64,000 nucleotides of DNA from Viola odorata (lineage: Eukaryota; Streptophyta; Magnoliopsida; Malpighiales; Violaceae): NCBI GenBank assembly GCA_963691705.1, contig OY829540.1, positions 5,470,001-5,534,000 on the forward strand, written 5' to 3'. The stretch's first letter is position 1; every line of letters begins with the position of its first letter. The position numbers and the translations under genes are program-made. The notes below the pieces were generated by a model. That model was not told the DNA's origin. It was given only the letters and a program-made list of their open reading frames with translations, and did not search any database. Below are positions 13,045-24,553 of this stretch, one piece after another.

Positions 13045-13940
13045 CCATACGACATCTACAACAAGAAAAGTAAAACAAACTACAAGCCTAGAAAAAGAAA
13101 AGCTAAAGGTCGGGAGGAGTCAGAGGTAGTGGAGGGAGAACTTTCGGCTCTAGAGGAAGAGGGGCTTCACTTTCGTCCATCTCCTCATCATCATCTGAAC
13201 TTGACGGGACACCAAATTGGCTTTCATTAATCGCCACAAGTTTCTGATGGACGTAAGGAGCAAGCATGGCTGGACTGAAATTGGCCTCCCCATAATACTC
13301 TAGGAAGCCATCCATCAGAGCATCCATAGTCTTCCTTTACCACCAAGAAATCTTCTTCGGAACTATGTCAAGTTTCTTCTTCTTTTCAGTTAGTTCTTGG
13401 TGCAGTACAACAGACTTCTCCTTTTCGGCCGACAACTCCTCCACCTTTGCCTTTCCGACATCCCTCTCTTGGCGTGCACTTATCAAATCTATCTTGCATT
13501 CATCCAGCGCCAGTTGTGTTCGCTCATGCAAATCGGCAACGCCGTGGGTCTCATCCCGAAAGCTTTCATACTCACTTTTGGCTTTAGCGAACATCATCAT
13601 CTCTTTCTCCAGTTCACTGGTAACCTTCAAGAGTTTTGCATCACTGTACTCCGTCATATATTGAAATTGACAGAGAGATGCGAAGATACTGTTGTGAACC
13701 TGAGCATGCTGAACATTAAGGGACATCTGTCGGAATATCTCTCTATCGGCCGGAATGGAAATCATCTTTGCCACAAGAGAAGCCATGGGCACATTTCGGG
13801 CACTAGGTTCCGGTAACCCCAAGGACCGACAACCTTGACTCACCAAATCCCTCGGATATATTTGGTGAGTAAGTGCACCATCGGGACCTGTGCCACAAGA
13901 GAAGCCATGGGCACATTCCGGGCACTAGGTTCCGGTAACC
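13045..13940 (-). repeat. Array unit 3 (type B)
   Basis: GTGGGTCTC has one G fewer, so MVSQGCRSLGL to VPKKISWW is one open frame of 169 codons (13337-13846). Markers are KKKKLDIV and KMISIPADRE. Near-identical to unit 7. Confidence 0.9.
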
Positions 13941-14837
13941 CCATACGACATCTACAACAAGAAAAGTAAAACAAACTACAAGCCTAGAAAAAGGAAAGCT
14001 AAAGGTCGGGAGGAGTCAGAGGTAGTGGAGGGAGAACTTTCGGCTCTAGAGGAAGAGGGGCTTCACTTTCGTCCATCTCCTCATCATCATCTGAACTTGA
14101 CGGGACACCAAATTGGCTTTCATTAATCGCCACAAGTTTCTGATGGACGTAAGGAGCAAGCATGGTTGGACTGAAATTGGCCTCCCCATAATACTCTAGG
14201 AAGCCATCCATCAGAGCATCCATAATCTTCCTCTACCACCAAGAAATCTTCTTCGGAACTATGTCAAGTTCCTTTTTCTTTTCAGTTAGTTCTTGGTGCA
14301 GTACAACAGACTTCTCCTTTTCGGCCGACAACTCCTCCACCTTTGCCTTTCCGACATCCCTCTCTTGGCGTGCACTTATCAAATCTATCTTGCATTCATC
14401 CCGCGCCAGTTGTGTTCGCTCATGCAAATCGGCAACGCCGTGGGGTCTCATCCCGAAAGCTTTCATACTCACTTTTGGCTTTAGCGAACATCATCATCTC
14501 TTTCTCCAGTTCACTGGTAACCTTCAAGAGTTTTGCATCACTGTACTCCGTCATATATTGAAATTGACAGAGAGATGCGAAGATACTGTTGCGAACCTGA
14601 GCATGCTGAATATTGAGGGACATCTGTCAGAATATCTCTCTATCGGCCGGAATGGAAAACATCTTTGCCACAAGAGAAGCCATGGGCACATTTCGGGCAC
14701 TAGGTTCCGGTAACCCCAAGGACCGACAACCTTGACTCACCAAATCCCTCGGATATATTTGGTGAGTAAGTGCACCATCGGGACCTGTGCCACAAGAGAA
14801 GCCATGGGTACATTCCGGGCACTAGGTTCCGGTAACC
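13941..14837 (-). repeat. Array unit 4 (type A)
   Basis: Reads SPTML and ARDECKID, with the frame broken at GTGGGGTCTC. A stop replaces R near the FRQMSLN site. Its right end has the variants GGGTACATTCC and CATATGAC shared only with unit 8. Confidence 0.9.
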
Positions 14838-15733
14838 CCATATGACATCTACAACAAGAAAAGTAAAACAAACTACAAGCCTAGAAAAAGAAAAGCTAAA
14901 GGTCGGGAGGAGTCAGAGGTAGTGGAGGGAGAACTTTCGGCTCTAGAGGAAGAGGGGCTTCACTTTCGTCCATCTCCTCATCATCATCTGAACTTGACGG
15001 GACACCAAATTGGCTTTCATTAATCGCCACAAGTTTCTGATGGACGTAAGGAGCAAGCATGGCTGGACTGAAATTGGCCTCCCCATAATACTCTAGGAAG
15101 CCATCCATCAGAGCATCCATAGTCTTCCTTTACCACCAAGAAATCTTCTTCGGAACTATGTCAAGTTTCTTCTTCTTTTCAGTTAGTTCTTGGTGCAGTA
15201 CAACAGACTTCTCCTTTTCGGCCGACAACTCCTCCACCTTTGCCTTTCCGACATCCCTCTCTTGGCGTGCACTTATCAAATCTATCTTGCATTCATCCAG
15301 CGCCAGTTGTGTTCGCTCATGCAAATCGGCAACGCCGTGGGTCTCATCCCGAAAGCTTTCATACTCACTTTTGGCTTTAGCGAACATCATCATCTCTTTC
15401 TCCAGTTCACTGGTAACCTTCAAGAGTTTTGCATCACTGTACTCCGTCATATATTGAAATTGACAGAGAGATGCGAAGATACTGTTGTGAACCTAAGCAT
15501 GCTGAACATTAAGGGACATCTGTCGGAATATCTCTCTATCGGCCGGAATGGAAATCATCTTTGCCACAAGAGAAGCCATGGGCACATTTCGGGCACTAGG
15601 TTCCGGTAACCCCAAGGACCGACAACCTTGACTCACCAAATCCCTCGGATATATTTGGTGAGTAAGTGCACCATCGGGACCTGTGCCACAAGAGAAGCCA
15701 TGGGCACATTCCGGGCACTAGGTTCCGGTAACC
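14838..15733 (-). repeat. Array unit 5 (type B with a private stop)
   Basis: Type B markers (KKKKLDIV). A private change in the CCTAAGCATG context introduces a stop, so only a 106-codon frame remains (15130-15450). Confidence 0.9.
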
Positions 15734-16629
15734 CCATACGACATCTACAACAAGAAAAGTAAAACAAACTACAAGCCTAGAAAAAGGAAAGCTAAAGGTC
15801 GGGAGGAGTCAGAGGTAGTGGAGGGAGAACTTTCGGCTCTAGAGGAAGAGGGGCTTCACTTTCGTCCATCTCCTCATCATCATCTGAACTTGACGGGACA
15901 CCAAATTGGCTTTCATTAATCGCCACAAGTTTCTGATGGACGTAAGGAGCAAGCATGGCTGGACTGAAATTGGCCTCCCCATAATACTCTAGGAAGCCAT
16001 CCATCAGAGCATCCATAGTCTTCCTTTACCACCAAGAAATCTTCTTCGGAACTATGTCAAGTTCCTTCTTCTTTTCAGTTAGTTCTTGGTGCAGTACAAC
16101 AGACTTCTCCTTTTCGGCCGACAACTCCTCCACCTTTGCCTTTCCGACATCCCTCTCTTGGCGTGCACTTATCAAATCTATCTTGCATTCATCCAGCGCC
16201 AATTGTGTTCGCTCATGCAAATCGGCAACGCCGTGGGTCTCATCCCGAAAGCTTTCATACTCACTTTTGGCTTTAGCGAACATCATCATCTCTTTCTCCA
16301 GTTCACTGGTAACCTTCAAGATTTTTGCATCACTGTACTCCGTCATATATTGAAATTGACAGAGAGATGCGAAGATACTGTTGTGAACCTGAGCATGCTG
16401 AACATTAATGGACATCTGTCGGAATATCTTTCTATCGGCCGGAATGGAAAACATCTTTGCCACAAGAGAAGCCATGGGCACATTTCGGGCACTAGGTTCC
16501 GGTAACCCCAAGGACCGACAACCTTGACTCACCAAATCCCTCGGATATATTTGGTGAGTAAGTGCACCATCGGGACCTGTGCCACAAGAGAAGCCATGGG
16601 CACATTCCGGGCACTAGGTTCCGGTAACC
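15734..16629 (-). repeat. Array unit 6 (type C)
   Basis: Open 169-codon frame at 16026-16535. Markers are RKIFRQMSINV and KKKELDIV. Near-identical to unit 9. Confidence 0.9.
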
Positions 16630-17525
16630 CCATACGACATCTACAACAAGAAAAGTAAAACAAACTACAAGCCTAGAAAAATAAAAGCTAAAGGTCGGGA
16701 GGAGTCAGAGGTAGTGGAGGGAGAACTTTCGGCTCTAGAGGAAGAGGGGCTTCACTTTCGTCCATCTCCTCATCATCATCTGAACTTGACGGGACACCAA
16801 ATTGGCTTTCATTAATCGCCACAAGTTTCTGATGGACGTAAGGAGCAAGCATGGCTGGACTGAAATTGGCCTCCCCATAATACTCTAGGAAGCCATCCAT
16901 CAGAGCATCCATAGTCTTCCTTTACCACCAAGAAATCTTCTTCGGAACTATGTCAAGTTTCTTCTTCTTTTCAGTTAGTTCTTGGTGCAGTACAACAGAC
17001 TTCTCCTTTTCGGCCGACAACTCCTCCACCTTTGCCTTTCCGACATCCCTCTCTTGGCGTGCACTTATCAAATCTATCTTGCATTCATCCAGCGCCAGTT
17101 GTGTTCGCTCATGCAAATCGGCAACGCCGTGGGTCTCATCCCGAAAGCTTTCATACTCACTTTTGGCTTTAGCGAACATCATCATCTCTTTCTCCAGTTC
17201 ACTGGTAACCTTCAAGAGTTTTGCATCACTGTACTCCGTCATATATTGAAATTGACAGAGAGATGCGAAGATACTGTTGTGAACCTGAGCATGCTGAACA
17301 TTAAGGGACATCTGTCGGAATATCTCTCTATCGGCCGGAATGGAAATCATCTTTGCCACAAGAGAAGCCATGGGCACATTTCGGGCACTAGGTTCCGGTA
17401 ACCCCAAGGACCGACAACCTTGACTCACCAAATCCCTCGGATATATTTGGTGAGTAAGTGCACCATCGGGACCTGTGCCACAAGAGAAGCCATGGGCACA
17501 TTCCGGGCACTAGGTTCCGGTAACC
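16630..17525 (-). repeat. Array unit 7 (type B)
   Basis: Open 169-codon frame at 16922-17431, with KKKKLDIV and KMISIPADRE as in unit 3. Its leading A-rich stretch reads AAAAATAAAAGC as in unit 10. Confidence 0.9.
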
Positions 17526-18422
17526 CCATACGACATCTACAACAAGAAAAGTAAAACAAACTACAAGCCTAGAAAAAGGAAAGCTAAAGGTCGGGAGGAG
17601 TCAGAGGTAGTGGAGGGAGAACTTTCGGCTCTAGAGGAAGAGGGGCTTCACTTTCGTCCATCTCCTCATCATCATCTGAACTTGACGGGACACCAAATTG
17701 GCTTTCATTAATCGCCACAAGTTTCTGATGGACGTAAGGAGCAAGCATGGTTGGACTGAAATTGGCCTCCCCATAATACTCTAGGAAGCCATCCATCAGA
17801 GCATCCATAATCTTCCTCTACCACCAAGAAATCTTCTTCGGAACTATGTCAAGTTCCTTTTTCTTTTCAGTTAGTTCTTGGTGCAGTACAACAGACTTCT
17901 CCTTTTCGGCCGACAACTCCTCCACCTTTGCCTTTCCGACATCCCTCTCTTGGCGTGCACTTATCAAATCTATCTTGCATTCATCCCGCGCCAGTTGTGT
18001 TCGCTCATGCAAATCGGCAACGCCGTGGGGTCTCATCCCGAAAGCTTTCATACTCACTTTTGGCTTTAGCGAACATCATCATCTCTTTCTCCAGTTCACT
18101 GGTAACCTTCAAGAGTTTTGCATCACTGTACTCCGTCATATATTGAAATTGACAGAGAGATGCGAAGATACTGTTGCGAACCTGAGCATGCTGAATATTG
18201 AGGGACATCTGTCAGAATATCTCTCTATCGGCCGGAATGGAAAACATCTTTGCCACAAGAGAAGCCATGGGCACATTTCGGGCACTAGGTTCCGGTAACC
18301 CCAAGGACCGACAACCTTGACTCACCAAATCCCTCGGATATATTTGGTGAGTAAGTGCACCATCGGGACCTGTGCCACAAGAGAAGCCATGGGTACATTC
18401 CGGGCACTAGGTTCCGGTAACC
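17526..18422 (-). repeat. Array unit 8 (type A)
   Basis: Matches unit 4 in every marker noted, including the stop at the FRQMSLN site and the CATATGAC right junction. Confidence 0.9.
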
Positions 18423-19318
18423 CCATATGACATCTACAACAAGAAAAGTAAAACAAACTACAAGCCTAGAAAAAGAAAAGCTAAAGGTCGGGAGGAGTCA
18501 GAGGTAGTGGAGGGAGAACTTTCGGCTCTAGAGGAAGAGGGGCTTCACTTTCGTCCATCTCCTCATCATCATCTGAACTTGACGGGACACCAAATTGGCT
18601 TTCATTAATCGCCACAAGTTTCTGATGGACGTAAGGAGCAAGCATGGCTGGACTGAAATTGGCCTCCCCATAATACTCTAGGAAGCCATCCATCAGAGCA
18701 TCCATAGTCTTCCTTTACCACCAAGAAATCTTCTTCGGAACTATGTCAAGTTCCTTCTTCTTTTCAGTTAGTTCTTGGTGCAGTACAACAGACTTCTCCT
18801 TTTCAGCCGACAACTCCTCCACCTTTGCCTTTCCGACATCCCTCTCTTGGCGTGCACTTATCAAATCTATCTTGCATTCATCCAGCGCCAATTGTGTTCG
18901 CTCATGCAAATCGGCAACGCCGTGGGTCTCATCCCGAAAGCTTTCATACTCACTTTTGGCTTTAGCGAACATCATCATCTCTTTCTCCAGTTCACTGGTA
19001 ACCTTCAAGATTTTTGCATCACTGTACTCCGTCATATATTGAAATTGACAGAGAGATGCGAAGATACTGTTGTGAACCTGAGCATGCTGAACATTAATGG
19101 ACATCTGTCGGAATATCTTTCTATCGGCCGGAATGGAAAACATCTTTGCCACAAGAGAAGCCATGGGCACATTTCGGGCACTAGGTTCCGGTAACCCCAA
19201 GGACCGACAACCTTGACTCACCAAATCCCTCGGATATATTTGGTGAGTAAGTGCACCATCGGGACCTGTGCCACAAGAGAAGCCATGGGCACATTCCGGG
19301 CACTAGGTTCCGGTAACC
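18423..19318 (-). repeat. Array unit 9 (type C)
   Basis: Open 169-codon frame at 18715-19224, matching unit 6 apart from a private A in TTTTCAGCCGAC. Confidence 0.9.
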
Positions 19319-20167
19319 CCATACGACATCTACAACAAGAAAAGTAAAACAAACTACAAGCCTAGAAAAATAAAAGCTAAAGGTCGGGAGGAGTCAGAGG
19401 TAGTGGAGGGAGAACTTTCGGCTCTAGAGGAAGAGGGGCTTCACTTTCGTCCATCTCCTCATCATCATCTGAACTTGACGGGACACCAAATTGGCTTTCA
19501 TTAATCGCCACAAGTTTCTGATGGACGTAAGGAGCAAGCATGGTTGGACTGAAATTGGCCTCCCCATAATACTCTAGGAAGCCATCCATCAGAGCATCCA
19601 TAATCTTCCTCTAACACCAAGAAATCTTCTTCGGAACTATGTCAAGTTCCTTTTTCTTTTCAGTTAGTTCTTGGTGCAGTATAACAGACTTCTCCTTTTC
19701 GGCCGACAACTCCTCCACCTTTGCCTTTCCGACATCCCTCTCTTGGCGTGCACTTATCAAATCTATCTTGCATTCATCCCGCGCCAGTTGTGTTCGCTCA
19801 TGCAAATCGGCAACGCCGTGGGGTCTCATCCCGAAAGCTTTCATACTCACTTTTGGCTTTAGCGAACATCATCATCTCTTTCTCCAGTTCACTGGTAACC
19901 TTCAAGAGTTTTGCATCACTATACTCCGTCATATATTGAAATTGACAGAGAGATGCGAAGATACTGCTGCGAACCTGAGTATGCTGAACATTGAGGGACA
20001 TCTGTTGGAATATCTCTCTATCGGCCGGAATGGAAAACATCTTTGCCACAAGAGAAGCCATGGGCACATTCCGGGCACTAGGTTCCGGTAACCCCAAGGA
20101 CCGACAACCTTGACTCCCCAAATCCCTCAGATATATTTGGTGAGTAAGTGCACCATCGGGACCTGTG
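19319..20167 (-). repeat. Array unit 10, joined to the parental accessory ORF
   Basis: Type A markers (SPTML, ARDECKID) with private SVILHQ and a stop after KISW. Lacks the second GCCACAAGAGAAGCC segment and instead continues into upstream ORF sequence (RGPPFNLTANLSSTGPDGAL), so it is the unit in its original context. Confidence 0.9.
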
Positions 20168-21682
20168 GAAGAAAGGTTAGCGGTAAGATTGAAGGGAGGA
20201 CCTCGAACCCGATTGTCGGAGAAGAAAATAGGTGGAAGTTTTGGGCCTGGAACAAAGTGCAACTGCACCGGAGAGGAAGCAGCCGGGCGAGGAGGACTTA
20301 GAGGAATTTCAGGTGCTAATGAGCGGCGATGGGAGAAACCGATAGAGGGGACGAGGAATTAGGAGTCATAGAAGCTACGTCCGGAGAAAAAGAGGAAGGA
20401 GTTAGCTCCCAAGGAATTCCAACGGGAATTTGGACTTCACCTAGATGGTCAAAAACTCTACCTTCTGACTCCACTAACGGAGGGAAGTTCACCGCCGACA
20501 TAATCGCAACTGGAAGTGTAGGCTGGGCCTCAGTATTGGAAGAACTCACGCTTGTCCTTTTTCATTTATTAAGGCGCTTGGAAGCCCTCCTTAGAAACTC
20601 CGTTGGAAGTTGAAGAGGAAGAACCGGAAGCTACTCTCTCAAATTCACCCGGATGGTGAATTGCAGGTTAGTTCACTGCAGCTTCAACTTTCGCTACTAC
20701 CAACTCGACTTCTTGTTCAAAAGCTTCTTCTGAGATCTCTGTTGAAAGAGAAACCAAAGGAGAATTCTGAACAGCTAGAACGGTTCTTGCGCGAGAAGAA
20801 GAGGCCCCGGTAGTATTCTTCTTCTTTGAAGGAGGAACCTTTACTCTAGGAGGCGCTGCAATAGTTTTCCTTTTCCTCAGAGACTCCGACAGCCAATCTT
20901 TTGGTATTTCTGCAAAATAAAGAAAAATATCAGAGTTAAAAGAAAATTCAAATTTTAAAAGAAGTAACGGAAACTCACCAGATCGGCATTCCGATAATCG
21001 AACGCCAGAGGCAAGCTTCCAGATATGGAAGAGAGTGGTCACACAGAGCAATCTATCGGCTAAAGCCCGCTCCTCAGCCAAAATATCACTTGGCTTCTTC
21101 CAGTCTTTTTCAGTGACGACCCGGTTGAATCCCGATCTCCACTGAGGAGTTGGCAGCTCGATGACAAAAAACCTTTCTTTCCAATCGTGCACAGACGATT
21201 CAAACTTCTGAAAGTTCCTGAGAAAGGACCTACTCATTCGTCTTTCCAGCGGGGAAAGATTATAATCATACTTTCTCAATAGAATAACTGGAAGAACATC
21301 CTAAAAAGTCTAATGGCTTGGGAAGGGATGCCGTTAAGCTCACAGATCCTAAAAAAAAATATATCCCAAACCAGGAGTTATGGGTAATTTGGGCCGGATC
21401 TAAGCTGAATTGGTTCAGCATGTTGGAAATCATAGGGTGAACAGATAGGCGGAAACCATACTGGAACATCCAGGTATACAACACTCTCCTATCCCCCCTT
21501 AGAGTGTTGTTTAACCTAATATCCCTACCGGTTAAATGGACGGTGTATTGATTGGAGAAGGAGGCCCTAAAAATTATTAGTTCTACCCATAACCCCCCCA
21601 CATCGGTGACAACAGAAGGTGTTTTCTCAATCTCCTTCTCAGCCTGACCCTTGGGTTTAATTTGAGGTCTAACGCGAGGCAT
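20168..21682 (-). pseudogene. N-terminal and middle part of the antisense accessory ORF (gypsy-type transposon domain)
   Basis: On the minus strand an ATG at 21682-21680 opens MPRVRPQIKPKGQ. The block LYTWMFQYGFRLSVHPMISN then NQFSLDPAQITHNSWFGIYF resembles the plant domain known as putative gypsy type transposon (PF04195), which is found in retroelement accessory ORFs and has no proven function. The frame ends at about 21266 and resumes one base over as LRKYDYNLSPLERRMSRSFL, so there is a frameshift or an unrecognised intron near 21280. A linker frame at 20549-20316 (VNFPPLVESEGRVFDHLGEV) leads towards the coiled-coil array. The strand is opposite to integrase. Non-functional as read. Confidence 0.75.
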
Positions 21683-21906
21683 GGTGATAGGAAGGTTGCT
21701 AAGAGGAAAAACTAACACAACAAAGCAAGAAAAAGGAATGGTACTGGTGAATACCTTACGATGAAGACGAATGCCTGAGGATATGAAATTGGTTGGAGTA
21801 TTGATCGGAAGTAGAAGTCCCAGAATAGCATAGAATGCAGGCAAGGAAAGCGAAAGGATGCAGGCGAGGAAAGCGAAAGGAAGTAGAAGAATGAAGAAAG
21901 AGAGGA

Positions 21907-21919
21907 TTCTATATATATC
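21907..21919 (-). promoter_or_regulatory. Possible TATA box of the antisense accessory ORF
   Basis: The minus strand reads GAGATATATATAGAATCC about 230 bases upstream of the MPRVRP start codon. Position and composition fit a core promoter that would transcribe the accessory ORF independently of the LTRs. No initiator or transcript evidence is available. Confidence 0.35.
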
Positions 21920-22295
21920 TCACAACGATTAGGTACTGTATGAGTACCTTATCGGAGGACGACATGTGACATATACCAATAAGAAGTTGACACGTGGTGT
22001 CATTTATTAATTTATTAATAAGCCCGCGCCTACTGTACCAACTTTTCAAATTCGTACCGCTGTTTTTTTTGGAATTCGAAGTGCTATGTCACACCAACTC
22101 CCAACGACTATTTTGATTTTGAATGGATGAGAGGAGGCTACGTAAGCCAACGCCTACCGAAGGTAATCATCACCTCCCATGATGTATTTATGGCGGATTT
22201 CAAAATATTTAATGTGTCGTCAATCAATAAATAGTATTCCGAAAGAATAACGAAAGCCCTTGGTAAACACTCGGGCTCATTTTTCGTTGGGCCTC

Positions 22296-22801
22296 TGATA
22301 ATACAAATAAGGCGCCTTAAGAGAAATTACGACCTTTCATCATCAACGAGGGGGTTCCTATATATGTACCTCCCGGTATATATCCTCAACAATAGTAAAG
22401 TCTACATATACCGGCTTTACCAAGGCTCCACCAGGTAAGTATACTACTTGTATTACATGCTAGGAAAACTATCGGGTAAAGGGACAAGTATCGGTGAAGA
22501 CTTATCTAAGTGACACGTGTCCAGGGTGACACACAACGCGAGGTTATAAATACCCTCCTATCACCTCTTCATACACGGAGATATAGACACGCACCCACAT
22601 ACTGAAACTCTGTCAAAATACTTACCCACACCCGATAGTTCCCCCTCATACTTACTTTCAACATGCTTACTGACTTGATCGTCGGAGTTTCTACACTGGA
22701 GACCCCCTCCGACGCATTGCAGGTGGCTTAAGAGCGGCGAGAAAGTCCACATCAACACGCTGAATTACAGGACAATCCCCACCCCAGATCGAGAATTACC
22801 A
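22296..22801 (+). repeat. 3' LTR of the Tat/Retand element
   Basis: 506 bp, TG to CA, followed by TTATA. The first 483 bases align with the 5' LTR at 8357-8830, including AGGTTATAAATACCC. I see no convincing polypurine tract directly before it. Confidence 0.88.
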
Positions 22802-22806
22802 TTATA

Positions 22807-24120
22807 TAAATTAAAAATCCCAGAAATTCTATCGGGTAACCCAAGCAAGGCAGCCCTATTGTTGCCTGCTTCGAAGCAGACAACGAAAGAGACGTCAAGT
22901 AACGGTAGCGTTTTCAGTTTAGTACTACTGTTCTACTTCCACTTAAAACACAACTCTCCCGTCCGCTAACCCCGCTCCCACGCATTCCTAGGTTCCGTAC
23001 CCATTAGAAATGAATAGTTTAAGGGTAAATTAAATTACAGCTTATCTCTAATTTGTTTAATGCAAAGATCCATTTATTCTCTTTTTAATAAAAAAATGCT
23101 CATTAAACATATTGTGGGGGAATAATAGGCCCATTACTTAGCATACTCATCTTGGTTTAAAATTCATAATTTGTGTATCATGATGAGTTGAGGTATGTTG
23201 TAGTATTGTGTTTCAAAATAGATAAGTGAGATTTCTTAAAAAGCTAAAATGCTTTTAATGTCGTCAATGATAAAGGTAAATTTAGAGGTTTAAATATTTA
23301 TTCTCAAGTATATTTTATTTTTATAATGAAAAAAAAATAGTGTTGGTTTTAAAAAGCTGTATAGTTTAATTTATTTGATGAATGAGCCTAAATCAATGAG
23401 AATGAGAATAAAATATGAACGGAACAGTCTAAAAAAATAAACATTTTTAATGCCTATCAAATTTGATTCTCATTATCGTTGAATTTATGCCCACTTCTCC
23501 ATGATCATAGACTTTTTAATGTTTAATTTAACAAAAATTAAAAACAAATAACCCTTTTTCAATCTTCATTTAAATGTTCAATCTTATGATTATGAATATC
23601 AATAACTTTATCCTATAGTACTATTTTAAATAGTATTATACATAGTACAATAATGAGTCTTGACTAAAATAATTCACTATGTATCAAATTAGTACGAGGC
23701 TAGGCTAAGGCTAGGCTAGGCTAGAATATAAAAAAGAAAAGGTTTAAATTTTTAAATAATTAAGGAGTAGAAATCCAATTAATGTTAAGCAGCTCACGAA
23801 TCACTAGAGAGAGCGTAACCTGAATTTTTAAAACCCCCGCCTTCCGTTACTTCACGTGACGGTGACGCGCTCATCAGTCATCAGTCATCACTGCATCAGC
23901 CGACGTCTTTTCCCTTCCAGTTCCGTTTCATTCCCCACCGTCACCGTCAGTCACACACAAACAAACCGTTAACTCTCCCCCGTGGTTGAAACCTAACCAC
24001 AGTTAGTTACGTTAGCGTTACATGACACACAAAAACAAACACAGACAAACAACATACGAAAGAGAAAAAAGATAAAAAGAAAAACAGAAACAGAAACAGA
24101 AACACAAACGGAGAGAGGGG
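22807..24120. other. Intergenic region and probable ARF9 promoter
   Basis: AT-rich, with a short GGCTAGGCTA-type repeat near 23700-23722. The last 300 bases turn GC-rich and then AC/GA-rich (CACAAACAAAC, GAGAGAGAG), typical of plant 5' leaders. No canonical TGTCTC auxin-response element was noticed. The transcription start cannot be placed. Confidence 0.45.
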
Positions 24121-24293
24121 AGAGAGAGAGAGTTACAGTTAAAGCAGAGCGAAGTCGCGTAATATAAGACGCGCGCAAAGCGGTTTTTGGTGTTGGATTC
24201 TTTCTGTAACGCCGTGTTGTCTAGAGGGAGAAGTACATCTGAGGTTTTCTAGAGCGAGAAAGGCGAAAAGAAGAGAAAAAGCAGAGGAAAAAA

Positions 24294-24335
24294 ATGGAAA
24301 CGGTTTCTGCGTTACAAAACACACAAGGAGTGTGA
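24294..24335 (+). CDS. Upstream ORF in the ARF9 leader, 13 residues
   Basis: ATG in a strong context (AAAAAAATGG) opens METVSALQNTQGV and stops at TGA, about 218 bases before the ARF9 start codon. It is the only ATG I found between about 24130 and the main start. The duplicated leader at 44062-44513 keeps the uORF unchanged. In Arabidopsis several ARF mRNAs carry uORFs that lower translation and require reinitiation. That this uORF is translated or regulates ARF9 is inference. Confidence 0.5.
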   Translation: METVSALQNTQGV

Positions 24336-24553
24336 AGCGTGAGATTAGGAGCTCAAAAGCTTCCCGCAAGATCAGATTTTTAACGCCTCTTTTAATTGTT
24401 ATTAATATTTCAATAATTCTTAGCAATTATTGACCTTTTTTGTTGTCAATTTAGTGCGAAATTAGGAGTATATTTCATCGAGAGAGAGAGAAAGAGAGGG
24501 TTAGGCGTCCTTAAGGAGAGTTATTGTTGTTTGACTTGATTTGTGTGTCAAAA

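Larger units (their letters stand above)
11251..20167 (-). repeat. Ten-copy tandem array of 896/897-bp units from the accessory ORF C-terminus
   Basis: Ten head-to-tail units start at 11251, 12148, 13045, 13941, 14838, 15734, 16630, 17526, 18423 and 19319. Each carries, on the minus strand, coding sequence for a long charged coiled coil (SELEKEMMMFAKAKSEYESF, then ERDVGKAKVEELSAEKEKSV), ELDIVPKKISWW, a stop, and a 74-codon ORF (MDALMDGFLEYYGEANF to PLPLTPPDL). Only the tenth unit is continuous with upstream accessory-ORF sequence. In the other units the junction is at GGGACCTGT followed by a second copy of a segment starting GCCACAAGAGAAGCC, then back to the ORF's 3' flank. Unit variants repeat in blocks, indicating multi-unit duplication. 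Confidence 0.95.
8357..22801 (+). mobile_element. Ty3/gypsy Tat/Retand-type LTR retrotransposon, internally deleted
   Basis: A 14.4-kb element bounded by TG at 8357 and CA at 22801 and flanked by the 5-bp direct repeat TTATA (8352-8356 and 22802-22806). The LTRs are direct repeats. Between them lie, in order, an integrase remnant (+), a 62-bp tandem array, a ten-copy 896-bp array and the rest of an antisense accessory ORF (-). The primer-binding site, gag, protease, reverse transcriptase, RNase H and first part of integrase are missing: the 5' LTR runs into integrase sequence at 8830/8831. An additional ORF between integrase and 3' LTR, often antisense, and tandem repeats in that region are known traits of the Tat lineage. 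The element cannot be autonomous. Confidence 0.88.

Noticed and set aside
11571..20091. Plus-strand frames of 63-150 codons repeated in each array unit
   Set aside because: They mirror the minus-strand coiled-coil coding sequence and inherit its openness. Residues show no domain, and the minus strand is supported by a homologous fragment at 1-384.
24139..24426. Minus-strand 95-codon frame over the ARF9 leader, repeated at 44078-44365
   Set aside because: It is preserved only because the leader is duplicated. It lies antisense to a clear 5' UTR and shows no domain.
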